The notes under the pieces are model-generated. The model had not been told where the DNA came from and made no database searches. It saw nothing but the letters and a program-made list of their open reading frames with translations. A stretch of DNA of 64,000 bases, taken from positions 187,513,247 through 187,577,246 of the forward strand of contig NC_081183.1 of the NCBI RefSeq assembly GCF_029867415.1. The letters are read 5' to 3'. Made by a program: the position numbers and the translations under genes. How positions within the stretch are numbered: the stretch's first letter is position 1; each line of letters starts with the position of its first letter. Below, in pieces: positions 48,888 through 61,712 of the stretch. This DNA is from Vicia villosa. Taxonomy: Eukaryota; Streptophyta; Magnoliopsida; Fabales; Fabaceae.

Positions 48888-51471
48888 CTAGATTGTCGAC
48901 CCGTGCTCCGCACGGGGAGCACGGATATATTAGAAACAAAACTATATTTTTTATAATTACATTTTTTTATAATAGTTGATATTTAACTTTTATTTATATA
49001 TAAAATTGTCTTGTAGGATATTTAAAGTATTTTGCAATTATATTATTAAATTTTTAATGTGAAACAATAATACAAAAAGTATTTATAATATTATTTTTTA
49101 GGTTATTAGAAGATTTATTATGGTTTCATTTATATATTAAAATAAGTAAGTTTTTTTTTTTACAAAATATGACTACCTGAACTATATTGAGTTTAACATT
49201 TAACTCATAATATAAATTAATTTTTTTACTTATTATTTAAATTTAAATATGAAATATAGAAGAGGGAGATTTTTTAGCTTATATTTTAGAAATGATAAAT
49301 ATATATTAAAATTATATTTATATTTTTAATTATTCTCTATTTTAAATTATTTATATAAAAGTTATTTTTTAATTATGGAAGTAATTTTAAAAATCAAGTA
49401 ATTGTAATAAAGTTTAGACAATAATTGGTAATAAATTGAAAGAAAGAAAAACTTTATGAGTGTTAAAGCCAGATATATTTAGTGAATATGATTTTTCTTT
49501 AATGAGTTGTTTTAAATATCAATACATAATTGCAAATAAAAGGAAATGAATGAAAATTTATAAGTGTATAATTGAAAATAAAGTAAAATTCATGCTAATA
49601 TTTATTATTTATTAATAAAAAATCATGGCTAATATCTTTTATTTATTAATAAAATATTTGACTGTTATTACATAGATAAAAAAGACGTAAAACAAATCCA
49701 AAAAGAGTATCAATCATCAAATTGAAAAGAGAGTGAATCATTTTGTTTCTTTTATTTTCAAACATAACAATTTTGACTCTTTAGTGATGGATGCATTGTC
49801 ACCTTCGAGATCAATTGTTTCTAAAGATTCCAAACTCATAGCTTTCGCTCTCCAAGTGAGTTGCTAGTTGGAGTCTGGCAAGTATTAGCAACAACCACTT
49901 CATCTTTGAAATTTGAATCACCACCTTCAATAACTTCCTAAATTACATTTTAAAAGGTAATTATTAGCGATAAATACTAATAAAAGTTTTCATATATTTT
50001 TATTAATTTTAAATACATAATATAAAAGTAATAAACCCAAAATAAAAATACATAATATAGATAAAAAGAATTACCTTTAATTAGGTATATTTGAGATATG
50101 ATGAAGAGGAATTGGAAGGTTAATATTCTGCATTGTTATCGGGAGGTAAATAAGTGTGCTAGTCGAGACGTACTTTTAATGCTTCTTTTACAGTTTTTGA
50201 GAATTGTCTTCCGCACGTTAGAGAGTCGTATGAGGCTGATCTTAGGGGACATGCTACCCCGAGGCATATTGTTGTATAATGTTTTTTTATCGGGTTTAGG
50301 CCCTCACTCTTACCAAAGAAATACTTTATCCCAATTGATCATGAATTTGTGCGATCAGGTGTAATCCATATAACAACAAAATAATGACAAAGCATAAATT
50401 TAATCATGTAAAATAAAATACAAAATATGATATACTGATGATATGTTTACAATACTAACCATTGGTAGTAATTTTGACATCTTGCCACTCAAAATCTCAA
50501 ATATTAGAGTTATCGTAGAAGAAATATAAACAAACAACAAAACAACACTATTCATTGATTTTAAAAAATTTCGTGTGTGATGAGAGGCCCGTGTGTGATG
50601 AGATGATCAAAGAGAGATAATAAAAGAGGTATTTATAATGAATAATAAAAATATTAATATTAATATGAATTAATATCTATATGAAAGTTACAAAATATTA
50701 AGTAATATAAATATAAATTATATTATATGAATGTTAACGTAAATATGAGTACTATGTATCAGTTTTTTTTATTGAAATAAATGTATCAGTTTTGTTAACG
50801 TAGGATTCTAATAGAGAGGTGAATTAATTAAATGGTGATTATATTTCAATTATGCATTGATATTCAAAACGGTCTATTAAAACAACATTATATTCACTAA
50901 ATATATGTAGCTTTAATACTCATAATTTAATTAATTACAACAACTTAATTTTTTTAATTTAAATAAAATATTATTAATCACTTATAATAATATTTTGAAT
51001 TTTTTTAACAAATTAATAAAATGTAAATAATAATAATAACAATAATAATAATTGAAGTAATAATTCTAAAAGTGTGTATCTTAAAAATATAACCCAATGT
51101 TTAAATCAATATATTATAAAATTATATATAACTTAAATATATATGTATTCTAAATATTCTAAAAGTTATATAAGTTGACTGAGAATAAATTAATATTAAA
51201 ACAAATTAAAGTCATTTGTTCCTTTGATTGCCAACATTCCAAGGAAACTGAATATAGAATTGTATAGAATATTTATTATTATTATTGTTATTTTAAATAT
51301 TCATATCTGAATACTATATTATTTTTATTATTACTAATTTATAAAATAAATAAAATATAGTTTATAATATCAATGATAATAGGAGTTATATATATTAAGA
51401 TTAACATATATTCAAAATAAGTATTTAAAATTTTAGAATTAATTATATTAGTTATAGTTATAATTATTATG

Positions 51472-51518
<47 letters not shown>

Positions 51519-52778
51519 TTTAATTATTATTATTTTGGTAAATGAGGTTTAATTAATTGGTATAATTTTGTAAGGATGACACATAAGCATGAGGCTATAT
51601 GAGATGACAAAATATAAATATGTGTGTAATAAGATGACCAAACAGAGATAATGAAATACATATTTATAAAGAATAAAAAAATATTAATATAAATATGAAT
51701 TAATATATATGTATATATATTTGGAAGTTACAAAATATTAACTAATATAAATATGAATTATTATAATTATATAAATATGATTGATGAATGATACTCCACC
51801 TTTTTTTTTGAAATAATACTCCACCGTTTTAACAAAATATATTTAGTAATAAAAAAAATTAATTTGGAGTTAGTGTGGAAAAGTTGAAAAAGAGTAACTA
51901 TAAAACTGATCAGACGTAGATTTCTAATATGAGGGAATCAATTAATGATGGTTGAATTTTGTTTTAATAAAATTCATAATTGTAACATTTGTTATAATCT
52001 ACCGTTTTTGTTTTATTTAGATTATACTTCACCGTTTAAAAAATATATATGCTCAATATTATAAATAAAATTAATAACAATTATTTGATTTTTTTTTTTG
52101 AATAATATGTAACGATTGGTTGTCATTATATTTATTATAATTAATTCAAAAATTATAATATTAATTAATTAATTAACGAAAAAGTAAATGGAATAAGTAA
52201 GATTTTTAATATTTGGATACAATATAAAAATTTTACTAATATTAGAATTAGTTCTTTTTATAAAAGTAATTAATTAATGATTGAAAAAATGAATGAAATA
52301 AGTAAGGTTTAGATATAAAAAAATTGATTTTTAATACTCAATATTTTTAATTTCATTTGTATACCAATGATTAACTAAATTACTTACAACCATTTTATTT
52401 TATAATTTAAATAAAATATTATTAATCATTTATAAAAATAGTTTGAATTTTTTTCAAATTAATAAAATATGAACTTATATTAAATTTATTTTTATTTTAA
52501 ATCTAAAATAAATTAAATAATAAGGACTTTTAATTTTTTGTTACAAATTGCATACAAATTACATACAATCATTTTATTTTTTAATTTAATTAAAATATTA
52601 TTAATCATTTATAACAATAGTTTGAATTTTTTTAACAAAATTAATAAAATATAAACTTATAAAAAATTATTTTTATTTTTAAATCTAAAATATATTAAAT
52701 AATAAGCATTAGGATTAAGTTTGTGTCTAGAGTTGTCATGATGACATTCTTAGATTTATATTAAGGAGATTATTATTA

Positions 52779-52815
<37 letters not shown>

Positions 52816-52951
52816 CTCTTACTATTATTAGTTAAACATTATGTTATTATACATTATTTATAAAATTATTATTATTATTATTATTAGTTATATTCAATAT
52901 AATATCAAATAATAAAAGTTAGAATTAGGGGATTGTATAAATTATATTACT

Positions 52952-53000
<49 letters not shown>

Positions 53001-53202
53001 CTTATTATTTATATTACTATTATTGGTTTTATTATTATTATTATATTTATTTTTAATGTAGGGTTAAATTGGTAAAATTAAAATTAGAATATAAGGTCAA
53101 ATTAGTAAAATCAAAATTAGGGTTTATGCTTAGAGTTGTTATCAGGTTGACATGTGGCTAGGGTTGCCATCATGACAACCTTGCATTTATATATATTAAG
53201 AT
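48888..53202 (-). mobile_element. Helitron, non-autonomous, 4.3 kb
   Basis: On the minus strand it starts TCTTAATATATATAAATGC (53202 downward) and ends CTAG (48891-48888). The palindrome CCCGTGCGGAGCACGGG (48900-48916) lies about 12 nt before the end, and the element is inserted between host A and T without TSD. Removing it restores an open LINE RNase H frame. These are the diagnostic Helitron features. No Rep/helicase gene is seen; the interior is AT-rich with TTA and TA arrays. It contains one coding-like patch (50098-50364) whose frames resemble a LINE RNase H tail (NWKVNILHCYREVNKCA). Confidence 0.9.
50098..50364 (+). pseudogene. Coding-like fragment carried in the Helitron
   Basis: An 88-codon stretch starting MMKRNWKVNILHCYREVNKCA. 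This resembles the HxYREGNxxAD motif near the end of RNase H domains of LINE/host origin; the following frame has VFENCLPHVRESYEADLRG. It is either a captured fragment or an older LINE in which the Helitron assembled. Function none. Confidence 0.35.
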
Positions 53203-53456
53203 TTACGACCACTTGACAATCACTTTCAAAGATAACATGAGAGAAATTGGAGGAGATGGCATGTTGGATTGCTTCCTTCAAAGCCATGGCTTCAGCTTCA
53301 TGGACAGAAAAAAGACCCACATCCCAAGCTACACCTGCTCTGATGAATCTCCCCAAATGATCCCTAAAGCACCACCCTCTATTAGTCGTACCACAAACGT
53401 TATTAAAACCTGCATCAACATTGCACTTCAACTGATTTATCATAGGCGGAATCAAA
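53203..53456 (-). mobile_element. LINE, N-terminal RNase H part (5' side of Helitron)
   Basis: The minus frame from 53455 reads PPMINQLKCNVDAGFNN, GWCFRDHLGRFIRAGVAW and VIFESDCQVVVN, the first two thirds of the LINE RNase H domain with its catalytic Asp and Glu/Asp region. Confidence 0.8.
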
Positions 53457-53675
53457 GTTGGCGGGCAGCAGTCGAGAGGACCGTAGGGATGCTGGTAGAT
53501 TTGCTGTTATGCTTGAGGTCCTTTGGCGAAGTAGAAATAATGTGGTTTGGCAAGATGTCCGAGAAGATGCTATTAGAATTGGTTTACAAGCATATCACAA
53601 CTGGTATGATTGGTTTATAGCTATAGAGGAGCATGCTATGTGTGATACTAATAATAATTCAGTGACTTGTGTTGA
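53457..53675 (+). mobile_element. Inverted 5' piece of the same LINE
   Basis: An open plus-strand frame (53458-53694) reads FAVMLEVLWRSRNNVVWQD and YHNWYDWFIAIEEHAM. This is the linker that normally lies just upstream of RNase H in LINEs, here pointing the opposite way. This is the arrangement produced by twin priming. The empty site is at about 20150-20165 in the other duplicate. Confidence 0.65.
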
Positions 53676-53700
53676 GTTTAAAGAATTATATTAAAAAAAA

Positions 53701-53979
53701 TCATGAAAAATATAAAATAAATTTAATGCATTTAATAAAAAGCTTTTCTAAGTCATTGCTACTATTAAAAATCCCAAAATAAAGAAAAATAGGATGCTTA
53801 CAATGAGCATCACATACAAGAGAAAGATCACCAATATATACAGATAAAAAACTCATGTATTTTTCCACAACAATAGTGTGGGAACACTTTCCTAAAAACA
53901 AAAACCAATAGAAAACAAGTTCTAGCAATACATGAGGATGATTGAGGAATGGTGTGCTCAAAGAAATCAGTTGATCCAA
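53701..53979 (-). CDS. Hypothetical 92-codon ORF, duplicate of 20190-20468
   Basis: Nearly the same protein as at 20190-20468 (a few substitutions, such as SVYIGDLSLV). Unknown family; coding status doubtful. Confidence 0.2.
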   Translation of the reverse strand: MDQLISLSTPFLNHPHVLLELVFYWFLFLGKCSHTIVVEKYMSFLSVYIGDLSLVCDAHCKHPIFLYFGIFNSSNDLEKLFIKCIKFILYFS

Positions 53980-54109
53980 TTAACACCCAAGTTTGGTGCA
54001 TCCTGAAACAACACTAATGGAAAACTAGAGTCTAAATTCAATCTCATCCTAGCTGCTACAATCCAATTTAATGTAATTGCTTATATATAAAAAAAAAAAA
54101 AAAAGAGTT

Positions 54110-54110
<1 letters not shown>

Positions 54111-54174
<64 letters not shown>
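54111..54174. repeat. (TAA)n microsatellite
   Basis: About 21 units; the array in the other duplicate has about 35. Confidence 0.95.
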
Positions 54175-54175
<1 letters not shown>

Positions 54176-54284
54176 GTAGTTTTACATTTTTTCCCCTTTG
54201 ATGGTTGTATTTTTCTGTCTTTCTTTTTTAAAATATATTTTACCACTAAAAAAAAAAATTTTAATAGCAATTATAATAATAATA

Positions 54285-54877
54285 ATTTAAAACTAACCTA
54301 TACATTGAATCAATGAAGGTTAAGCAAAAAAAAACAATGAATGTTTTAAATCTTCGTTTATCGGTTTTGAAGCGAGACAAAATTTTCAACGGACACTCAA
54401 AATAACCAGCCTATAATAAAAGTAGATTCAAGGTTCTGACTAGTTAAACCATATCAAAACAATGCATTATAGTTAAGGAATATGAAACCTTAGATTGAGT
54501 TTGATCATATGATTTATTACGCTATAATGGCGTTTAATTTCAGTAAAATTTTACCACTAGATTCTCTTTTACCCCCAAAACCTAAGATATCTCAGTGAAA
54601 AATATACTGTATGAAACAAAAGATATTTAAAAGCTCACACAAAATTTCTCTTTATTTCATTTAATAAATGCAATGCATGTATAATGCAACAAAACCTTAT
54701 TTTGGTTGTGATGCAAGTACATCAACTTGATTTCACAACTCACAATACCAAACAAAACATTGACCAATTATTTTTGATATAAAAGTCAAATAAAAATACC
54801 AAAACTCAAAATTTATCAACCATCCTCACCCCTCATTGTAAAATTCTTACATGAGAGAATCCAACTCCCTCTTCTAA
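54285..54877 (-). other. 3' flank of GATA unit E
   Basis: Non-coding; near-identical to 20820-21418. Confidence 0.5.
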
Positions 54878-56507
54878 TTAAGGGTAAACATACCCACAAG
54901 AGATATCCATCAGAAGTAGAGCTGTATCAGCTACTTCCTCGGTAGTAGACTCAAAACCCGATTTTTTCCTCACCTTTGTTAAGAAAAAATCAAGTCTCTC
55001 CATCATCTCTTCAGATAAGCTACTATCATTAGTAGTCGTAGCAGTAATAGTAGCAGCAGCACTAGTTGAAGTTGAAGAAGTCTTGTTCTTCTTGAATTGT
55101 GTACATTTGTTCACAAGAAGTTTCTCTTCTTTCTCTTTGCCATGTCCCAAACTATTATCAGCCTCTACAGCAGCCCTTCTTGCCTTCCTCTGCCTAATTC
55201 CACAAGCATTGCAAAGTGTCTGCAACAACAACATATTCATGTTAATCAACTATCAATCAAATTAAACTATATTAATTAGTATTTAATTAACTAAAACAAT
55301 ATAAATGTGGAATAACACTTTCATGAGTCCAGCTAATGTGATCTCTTGAAATATTCAATTAATAAAAAACTTATATTAATATTAAAATTAATATAATTTT
55401 GTCGATTGAAAAATATTTCTACTCGTATATATAGTTTGATAAATGTGTAATTATCGAGAAAAATAGAGGTGGAAAATAAAATTTATCTTTAAATTTGATT
55501 TCTTTACTAAAAGATGATTTTTAATCAAACGAATCGAATCGACAATGGCCGAATTTTAATAAATCAAACATTCGAGACTGCGTGATAGTAAATGAAAGAA
55601 TAGTGAATAGGGGAAAATAGATCAATTAATTACCTTAGGACCCACAGGGCCACTCCTCCAAAGTGGGGTAGAGGTAGTTTGACACTCAGTACAAACCCTA
55701 GAAGTAAGGCTTCCTTGATTGTACCTTTCATTTTGAATTCCTTCATTTGAAGGAGTTGTGGCAGCAGCACTAGCAGTTGCATTGACAATTGCTTTGTCTT
55801 CATTTATGTCTCCATAACTTCTTTCAGGTATCATCAGCATTTTCATCAACCTCGCCTTTGAAGACACCCATTTGTCATTTCTTTTGCCGCTATCTTCCAC
55901 CTCCATGGATGATGGTAGATTTGTGTCACGCGGAATGCTTTGATCAACCATAGCTGCACCACTCGATGAATTATAGAGTTGTAGATGATTGGTTGATGAT
56001 GATGATCCACCATAATGAGGTCCCAGTTTATGATCCTAAAGTAATAAAATCGGGGAGATAAAAAAAATATTGCATTAGATCACAAATATCTAAAAATCAA
56101 GACTATAAATCAGACCATAGGCGTAGATCGTAATTATATCATTTTATATAAAATTTCATATTAACTCATCAAAGCTTTATAAATAATTTATACAATCATG
56201 ATCTCTGATCATGATCATCGCTCCTATGTAGATACATAGTATCGGAACAAATAAATAAAAAATTATAGAGAATTAGTGATAATCTATGATAAAAATATAT
56301 ATACGAAGATAAAAAAGAGAAAAATAAATTAAAATTAGCGGGATCATGTAAATATGATCTTGCCTTAGGATCATGATTTCCTTGAAACTGATCAAGAAAA
56401 TTAAACAAGGTAGGACAGTCCTGTTTAACAGGAGAAACATCTAAGGACTGGTTTTGACCTTGTTGCAAGGACTTGGAACCTGGTTGATTCGGAGTTACAG
56501 GAGTCAT
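54878..56507 (-). CDS. GNC/CGA1-like: GATA unit E: LLM-domain B-GATA transcription factor (intact, 3 exons, 295 aa)
   Basis: Paralogue of unit C with the same structure: exons 56364-56507, 55634-56035 and 54878-55219, phase 0 joins, class-B zinc finger CTEC-18-CNAC, WVSSKARLMKMLM motif and C-terminal ALLLMDISCGYVYP. Exon 3 encodes the same protein as in unit C. Exon 2 differs at about 15 of 134 residues (e.g. MVDQSIPRD for MVGQSIARD, SGKRNDK for RSKRNDR), so the divergence is concentrated between the start and the finger. The leader is open upstream of the MTP start through the (CT)n tract, which would add a Ser-Leu repeat if an upstream ATG were used. I consider that unlikely. Confidence 0.9.
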
Positions 56508-56549
56508 GGCTGGATATGAGAGAGAAACAGTGGACAGTACAAAGAGATA

Positions 56550-56676
<127 letters not shown>

Positions 56677-56876
56677 TAATCAAAAGGTAGTAGGGTTCTT
56701 ATATGAGAGGCTAAAAAGAGAAGAGTTGTCTCAAAAAGACGTTCACGTGATTGCAATTCTCTTTTTCGTAGACACAAATACAAATAAAATGAAGAAAGAG
56801 ACAAGAAAATACTCCAAACACACTATGATAATACAAACAACACTGCCCTATATGTTGTTTTCCAGTTCTTACGTTC

Positions 56877-56886
56877 GTTTATATAC
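56877..56886 (-). promoter_or_regulatory. Putative TATA box of GATA unit E
   Basis: The minus strand reads GTATATAAAC about 370 bp upstream of the ATG, at the position conserved in units A and C. Confidence 0.5.
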
Positions 56887-57790
56887 ACACTCTTCACATG
56901 GATTTCACTCATAAATTAATATTTTTTTTAATTTTATTTACTTTTTTAAGGATTTTTTACCATTTTTCATTTTATTATTATCATATGTCTAGAAGCAACG
57001 AATGAAAACGCGGTGTAATTATTTTATTAGGAAATAATTAATATTTTAGGAAAATATTTAAACATTTCAACGGAATTATTTTTTCTTTTTGTTAAGATTT
57101 TTTTTTTGCCATAAAAAGTTTTTAATTAATTCATACCTTTGGCTGAATTCTCAAATTAATTATTGGTTTTTTTCTTAATATACTCTTTATTCCTATTTTG
57201 TTCGGTACCGGATTCTAAATTGAAGAATTGGATATTCATTTTAATATATATAATCATATATATAGAAATAATTTTTATATTTTGATAAAAAGTTGTTGAA
57301 TATTAAATTTTTAATTTATAAATTTTCAAAATAAAGTAATTAATATTTTTTAATGTATAAATTATATTTTACCATAAATTGAATATTTGAGTAAAAATAT
57401 TATACATTAAAGTGAAATTAAAATTTTATATATTGATCCAAATTAATACTGTAAGTTAATTAAAAGAAATAAAAAATTATTAAAAAATGGAAATTATTGA
57501 ATGTATTTGGATTTCTTTTTTAAAAACCACTCAAAATCGGATTTTGAATTCATTTTTACAAAAATAAACAAAATCGCATACATATATTTTAATACTTAGT
57601 TATTAGTATAATATATTTCATTACTGTATTATTTGCTTAATTTTTTTTACTAATAACTTGTTTTTTTTGTTATTTTAATAAATTATATGTTATTTTATAC
57701 ATGTAACATGAAAATAAAAAATTGATTTAAATAAAATTTCATTTAAGTGAATCATATTAGAATATGATTTTTTAATTGAGTCATCCAAAA
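56887..57790. other. Upstream region of GATA unit E
   Basis: AT-rich, no gene; aligned with units A and C. Has the empty site of the unit A MULE (CATATATTTTAATACTTAG near 57580). Confidence 0.6.
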
Positions 57791-58805
57791 GAGATAATAA
57801 GTTACGGATGGTGTTTTAATGGTGAATGAGGTTATGGATTTGACAAAAAAAGAAAAAGGAGTCGTTTGTTACTGAAAGTGGATTACGAGAAAACTTATGA
57901 TAGTGTAAGTTGGATTTTTTATATTATTGTTCCCTAAGATGGGGTTCGGAGGAGATAGGTGAATTAGTTGGATGAAGGGTTGCGTCTTTATAGCTCAATG
58001 TTTGTGTTAGTTAACGGTAATACAACGAAAGATTTTAAGGTGGAAAGAGGCTTACGCCAACGGGATCCACAATCCCCTTTTTTGCTTGTTCTCGTTATGG
58101 AAGGTTTAATCGGATTAACGCACAAGGCTGTGGAGCTAGGAGTTTTTAGTGGTTTTAAGCTTAACGAAGAGGAAGAAGTGAACATATTATAATTTGCAGA
58201 CGATACTATTATCATGGTCGGCGATAGTAGTGATAACTTGATGAGTATGTTAAGGGTTTTCGAAATGATGTTTGAGCTGAAAGTTAACTTTTGCAAAAGC
58301 AAATTGTATGGTATTAACATGGGAAATTGGTTCCTTAATGTTGTGTCGTCCTTCCTTACGTGAAACATTGATAGCTTGCCTTTCAAATTCTTTGGAGTTA
58401 TGGTTGGGGACAGCCCTAGAAAATTATTAATGTGGAACGATTTACTTAAAAACCTGAGAAGTAGGCTTGTTGTTTGGAAAGGGAGACATCTCTCTATACT
58501 TGGTCGCGTTGTCTTAATTAAATCGGTGTTGAACGCCATACCTATTTATTTGTTATCCTTCTACAAAGGGCCTTCAAAAGTGTTATCGAGGTTCAGCGTA
58601 ATCAAAGTAATTTTTTGTGGTGTGCTAGTGAGAACAAAAGAACCGTTTATTGGGTGAGTTGGAAAGTCGTGTGCGAGCCTCGTAATCAACGTGGCCTTGG
58701 CATTAAAGATGTTGAAGTTCTGAATAAGGCACTCATTAGTAAGTTGATGTGGAGGATATTGAAGGAGCCTAATGCAGTTTTTTGGAGTAATTTGCTTAGA
58801 TACTT
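57791..58805 (+). mobile_element. LINE reverse transcriptase fragment (plus strand)
   Basis: The frames read KVDYEKTYDSVSW, VNGNTTKDFKVERGLRQRDP, FADDTIIMVGDSSDN (catalytic FADD), then LGRVVLIKSVLNAIPIYLLS and WKVVCEPRNQRGLGIKDVEV, in normal L1 RT order. Both ends are cut and there are at least three stops or frameshifts. It lies exactly between upstream sequence of unit E and that of unit F. Confidence 0.8.
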
Positions 58806-59495
58806 GAATATTTTATTTTTATTTACTTTTTTAAAGGATTTTTTACCATTTTTTAGTTTATTATTATCTTATGTCTAGAAGCAACGTATGCTAAACGCGG
58901 TGCAATTATTTTATTAGGAAATAATTATTATTTTAAGAAAATATTTAAATATTTCAAGGGAAATTTTTTTCTTTTTGTTAATATATTTTTGTTGCCATAA
59001 AAATTTGTTAATCAATTCATATCTTTGGATGAATTATCTTTTTAAATATTGGATTTTTTTCCTTATTATATTGTTTATTCCTAATTTCTTGAGTACCATA
59101 TTCTACGATAAACAATTATTTATCTATTTTAATATAAATACCATATTTATAAAAAATAATTTTGATATTTTAATAAAAATATGTTGGATAATAATTTTTA
59201 ATTTTTCATTTAGAAATAAAAAAATATATTTTTTAATCTATACATAATATTTTACCATAAATTGAATATTTGAATCAAAATATTATAATTAAAGTTATAT
59301 TTAGACTTTTATGTTTTGATTCATTTTTAATTGTAAATTAATTAAAATAAATAAAAAATTATTAAAGAAAGAGAACTATTGAATGTATTTGGATTTTGTT
59401 TTTTAAAAACCGCTTGATTTGAATTATTTTTAAAAAACTAAACAAAATTGCATACATATATTTTTATATTTAGTTTTTTTTAATAGACCACTATT
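58806..59495 (-). other. GATA unit F: promoter/upstream relic
   Basis: Matches the upstream regions of units A, C and E (AAGGATTTTTTACCATTTTT, GTCTAGAAGCAACGTATG, AAACGCGGTGCAATTA) but no GATA gene body follows on its lower-coordinate side, where the LINE lies. It is closest to the second repeat unit upstream of unit C. Confidence 0.65.
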
Positions 59496-59500
59496 ATAAC

Positions 59501-59933
59501 TACTACGCCAAAAATGACTTTAGGCAGCAGGCAACGCTTATTTCCAAAAGTGCTGCTATAAGTTAAATAAAAAATAAAACACGAAAAGTATGTACGAAAA
59601 TGTGGAAAAGGCCCATCTTAGACAACACTTATCAAAAGCGCTGCTAAAAGGTCCACCTTAGACAACGCTTATCAAAAGCGCTGATAAAGGTCCATATTAA
59701 CAAAAGTGCTGCTAAAGCCCCACATTAGACAACGCTTTATAGAAGCGCTGCCTAAAGTCATTTAAAATTAAAATTAAAAAATAGATTCTATTCATTCTTT
59801 CTTTCTTTCTTCATTCTTTCTATTCTCAGAAAAACCCTAAACCCGAAAGACCACCGTCAAGCTGCACCAACCTCGCCTCATGCGTCGTCGCCACCATTTT
59901 CTTAATCTTCATCTTCATTATCATCTTCACTCT
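59501..59933 (+). mobile_element. CACTA-5: truncated left end of another CACTA element
   Basis: Starts ACTACGCCAAAAATGAC and carries decayed AAAAGCGCTGCTAAAGG subterminal units (59520-59755), then a CT-rich leader like that of CACTA-3 (59790-59930). It is cut at 59934 by an Ogre-like LTR; the other end is outside the window. Confidence 0.7.
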
Positions 59934-60859
59934 TGTAATACGGTGAACTGACTTTATCCAAAATGTCGCGGTTAGCAAGAGTCGCCACCGACTTTTATTT
60001 TATCCAAATATCAGAAAGGCTAAAAGAACAGAAAAAAAATCTTTTTAAAGAAAACTGAGTTCGGGGGGTAATTTATGCAAAGGGAAGGTGTAAGGCACCC
60101 TTTGCATCCATGGTTTTCCATGGGCTCTTAATTGCTTTGCTCTTTTTCGTTTAGAAATGTAGAAGAAGTGAATACGGACTTTAGCTCGTAAATGAGCGTA
60201 GCCATATTGAAGTTTTTTTAAGAAAAGGGTAGAAAAAGGAATTTAAACCAGATCATGCAATTAAGGGCAAATTACCTTGATATTTGTAAAAAAAAATCTT
60301 TTAGCCTTTCAGGGTGAAAGGGTCTATCCATGCCATAAGAGGGCAAGAAGCCTTTCATTTGGAGGTTGAAGGGTCGTCGCAACATCGTTCGCCATAAGAC
60401 TGTCCCATGCCATAGAGAGGCAGGTATTCTAAGGGAAGGATCAGAATAGCCTTTCGTTTAGGAAACCAGAGGATACCTCAGCCTTTCGTAGGCAACTTCC
60501 GAGGGACGAGATCATATTATTGTATCGAAGGCAGCATCATTAGGGACCTATGATCTTTGCATAATCGAGGCAACATGGCTGAGGTATCCTCGTATTCGAG
60601 GGACATGGCTATTCTGCAAAAAAACACAAGGCAACAAGGCAACAGGCAACAAAAGGGGTTACCAAAAAGTGTGCGTGGGTGCAACAATCACGTGATTAAT
60701 TCAGAAATTATCTTATAATTAGTTATTCTAAATTGATTAACAAGCTTGCACTCCCTAGGATTACTAACCACACAGTAATATAAACAATATAACTAAAGCA
60801 ATATGGGGAAGGGGAAGAAGAAACCAGCGGATCTGACTCAAGTAATAATTAGGCAGAAA

Positions 60860-61350
60860 AATAAAAGAGATTAGAGTTTAGGGTTACCGACTATTCGAGT
60901 TTTGGCGGTTGGCAAATCCTGAAAAGGTGGGAAAAATAGAAAGCATAAATAAAAGAGTGAGTGCATTATCAGTTCATTGGCAGATACCATTAATCCTAAT
61001 TTAAATAAATAGGCAAAAGGAAATTTAAAATAAATATGAAGAAGACTTAGCTTTGATTTGATCTGACATGGTTCGTAGTCGGAGGTAGCTTCGGGGTGAA
61101 CCCTGAAAAATGGGCAAAAAGGCAAACAGAAAAAGAATTGAGTGTAGGCGGAGTTCATTATATTTAAAGGCAAACCCTAAAATAAAATAAAATAAAAAAA
61201 TATTTAAATAAGGATTAGATCGGGACTTAGCTTTGTAATAGGCGATGCGTGTGATCGGAGGAAACCCTGTTGCTAACCCTGAAAAAAAATGCACAAAGAA
61301 ATATTTTTTAGTGTATGGCAAATTCTCGCAAACCCTGATTCGGGCGTTAA
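60860..61350. repeat. Imperfect tandem repeats in the Ogre-like LTR
   Basis: Three or so units of about 130-190 bp, each with an AACCCTGAAAA motif followed by a run of GGCAAA and ACTTAGCTTTG. Similar units occur at 36310-36700. Confidence 0.5.
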
Positions 61351-61712
61351 GTGAATAAAATAAATGATCGATTTAATTAATTATTGGTTTCGCAACCTAA
61401 TCAATTAAATCGAGGGAAAGAAAATTTTTAATCAGACAAGAAAAGCATTCTCATAATTTTTATTAATTAAAACAAAATAAACATGATTTTATAAAGAATT
61501 TAAATAAATAAAAACTAATTTTAATAATAAAAATAAATAAAATAAATAATTTTGTTATTTATGAAAAAAAGAAAGAAATTTAATAAAAGGTTTTGGTAAA
61601 AAAAATATTTGTAAAAAGAAAGCAAATATATATACATAAATAAATAAAAGCAATTTGTGCAATTAAAAATTAAAAAAAAATTAAAAAAATCTTAGCTTGT
61701 GATTGTGTGTGG

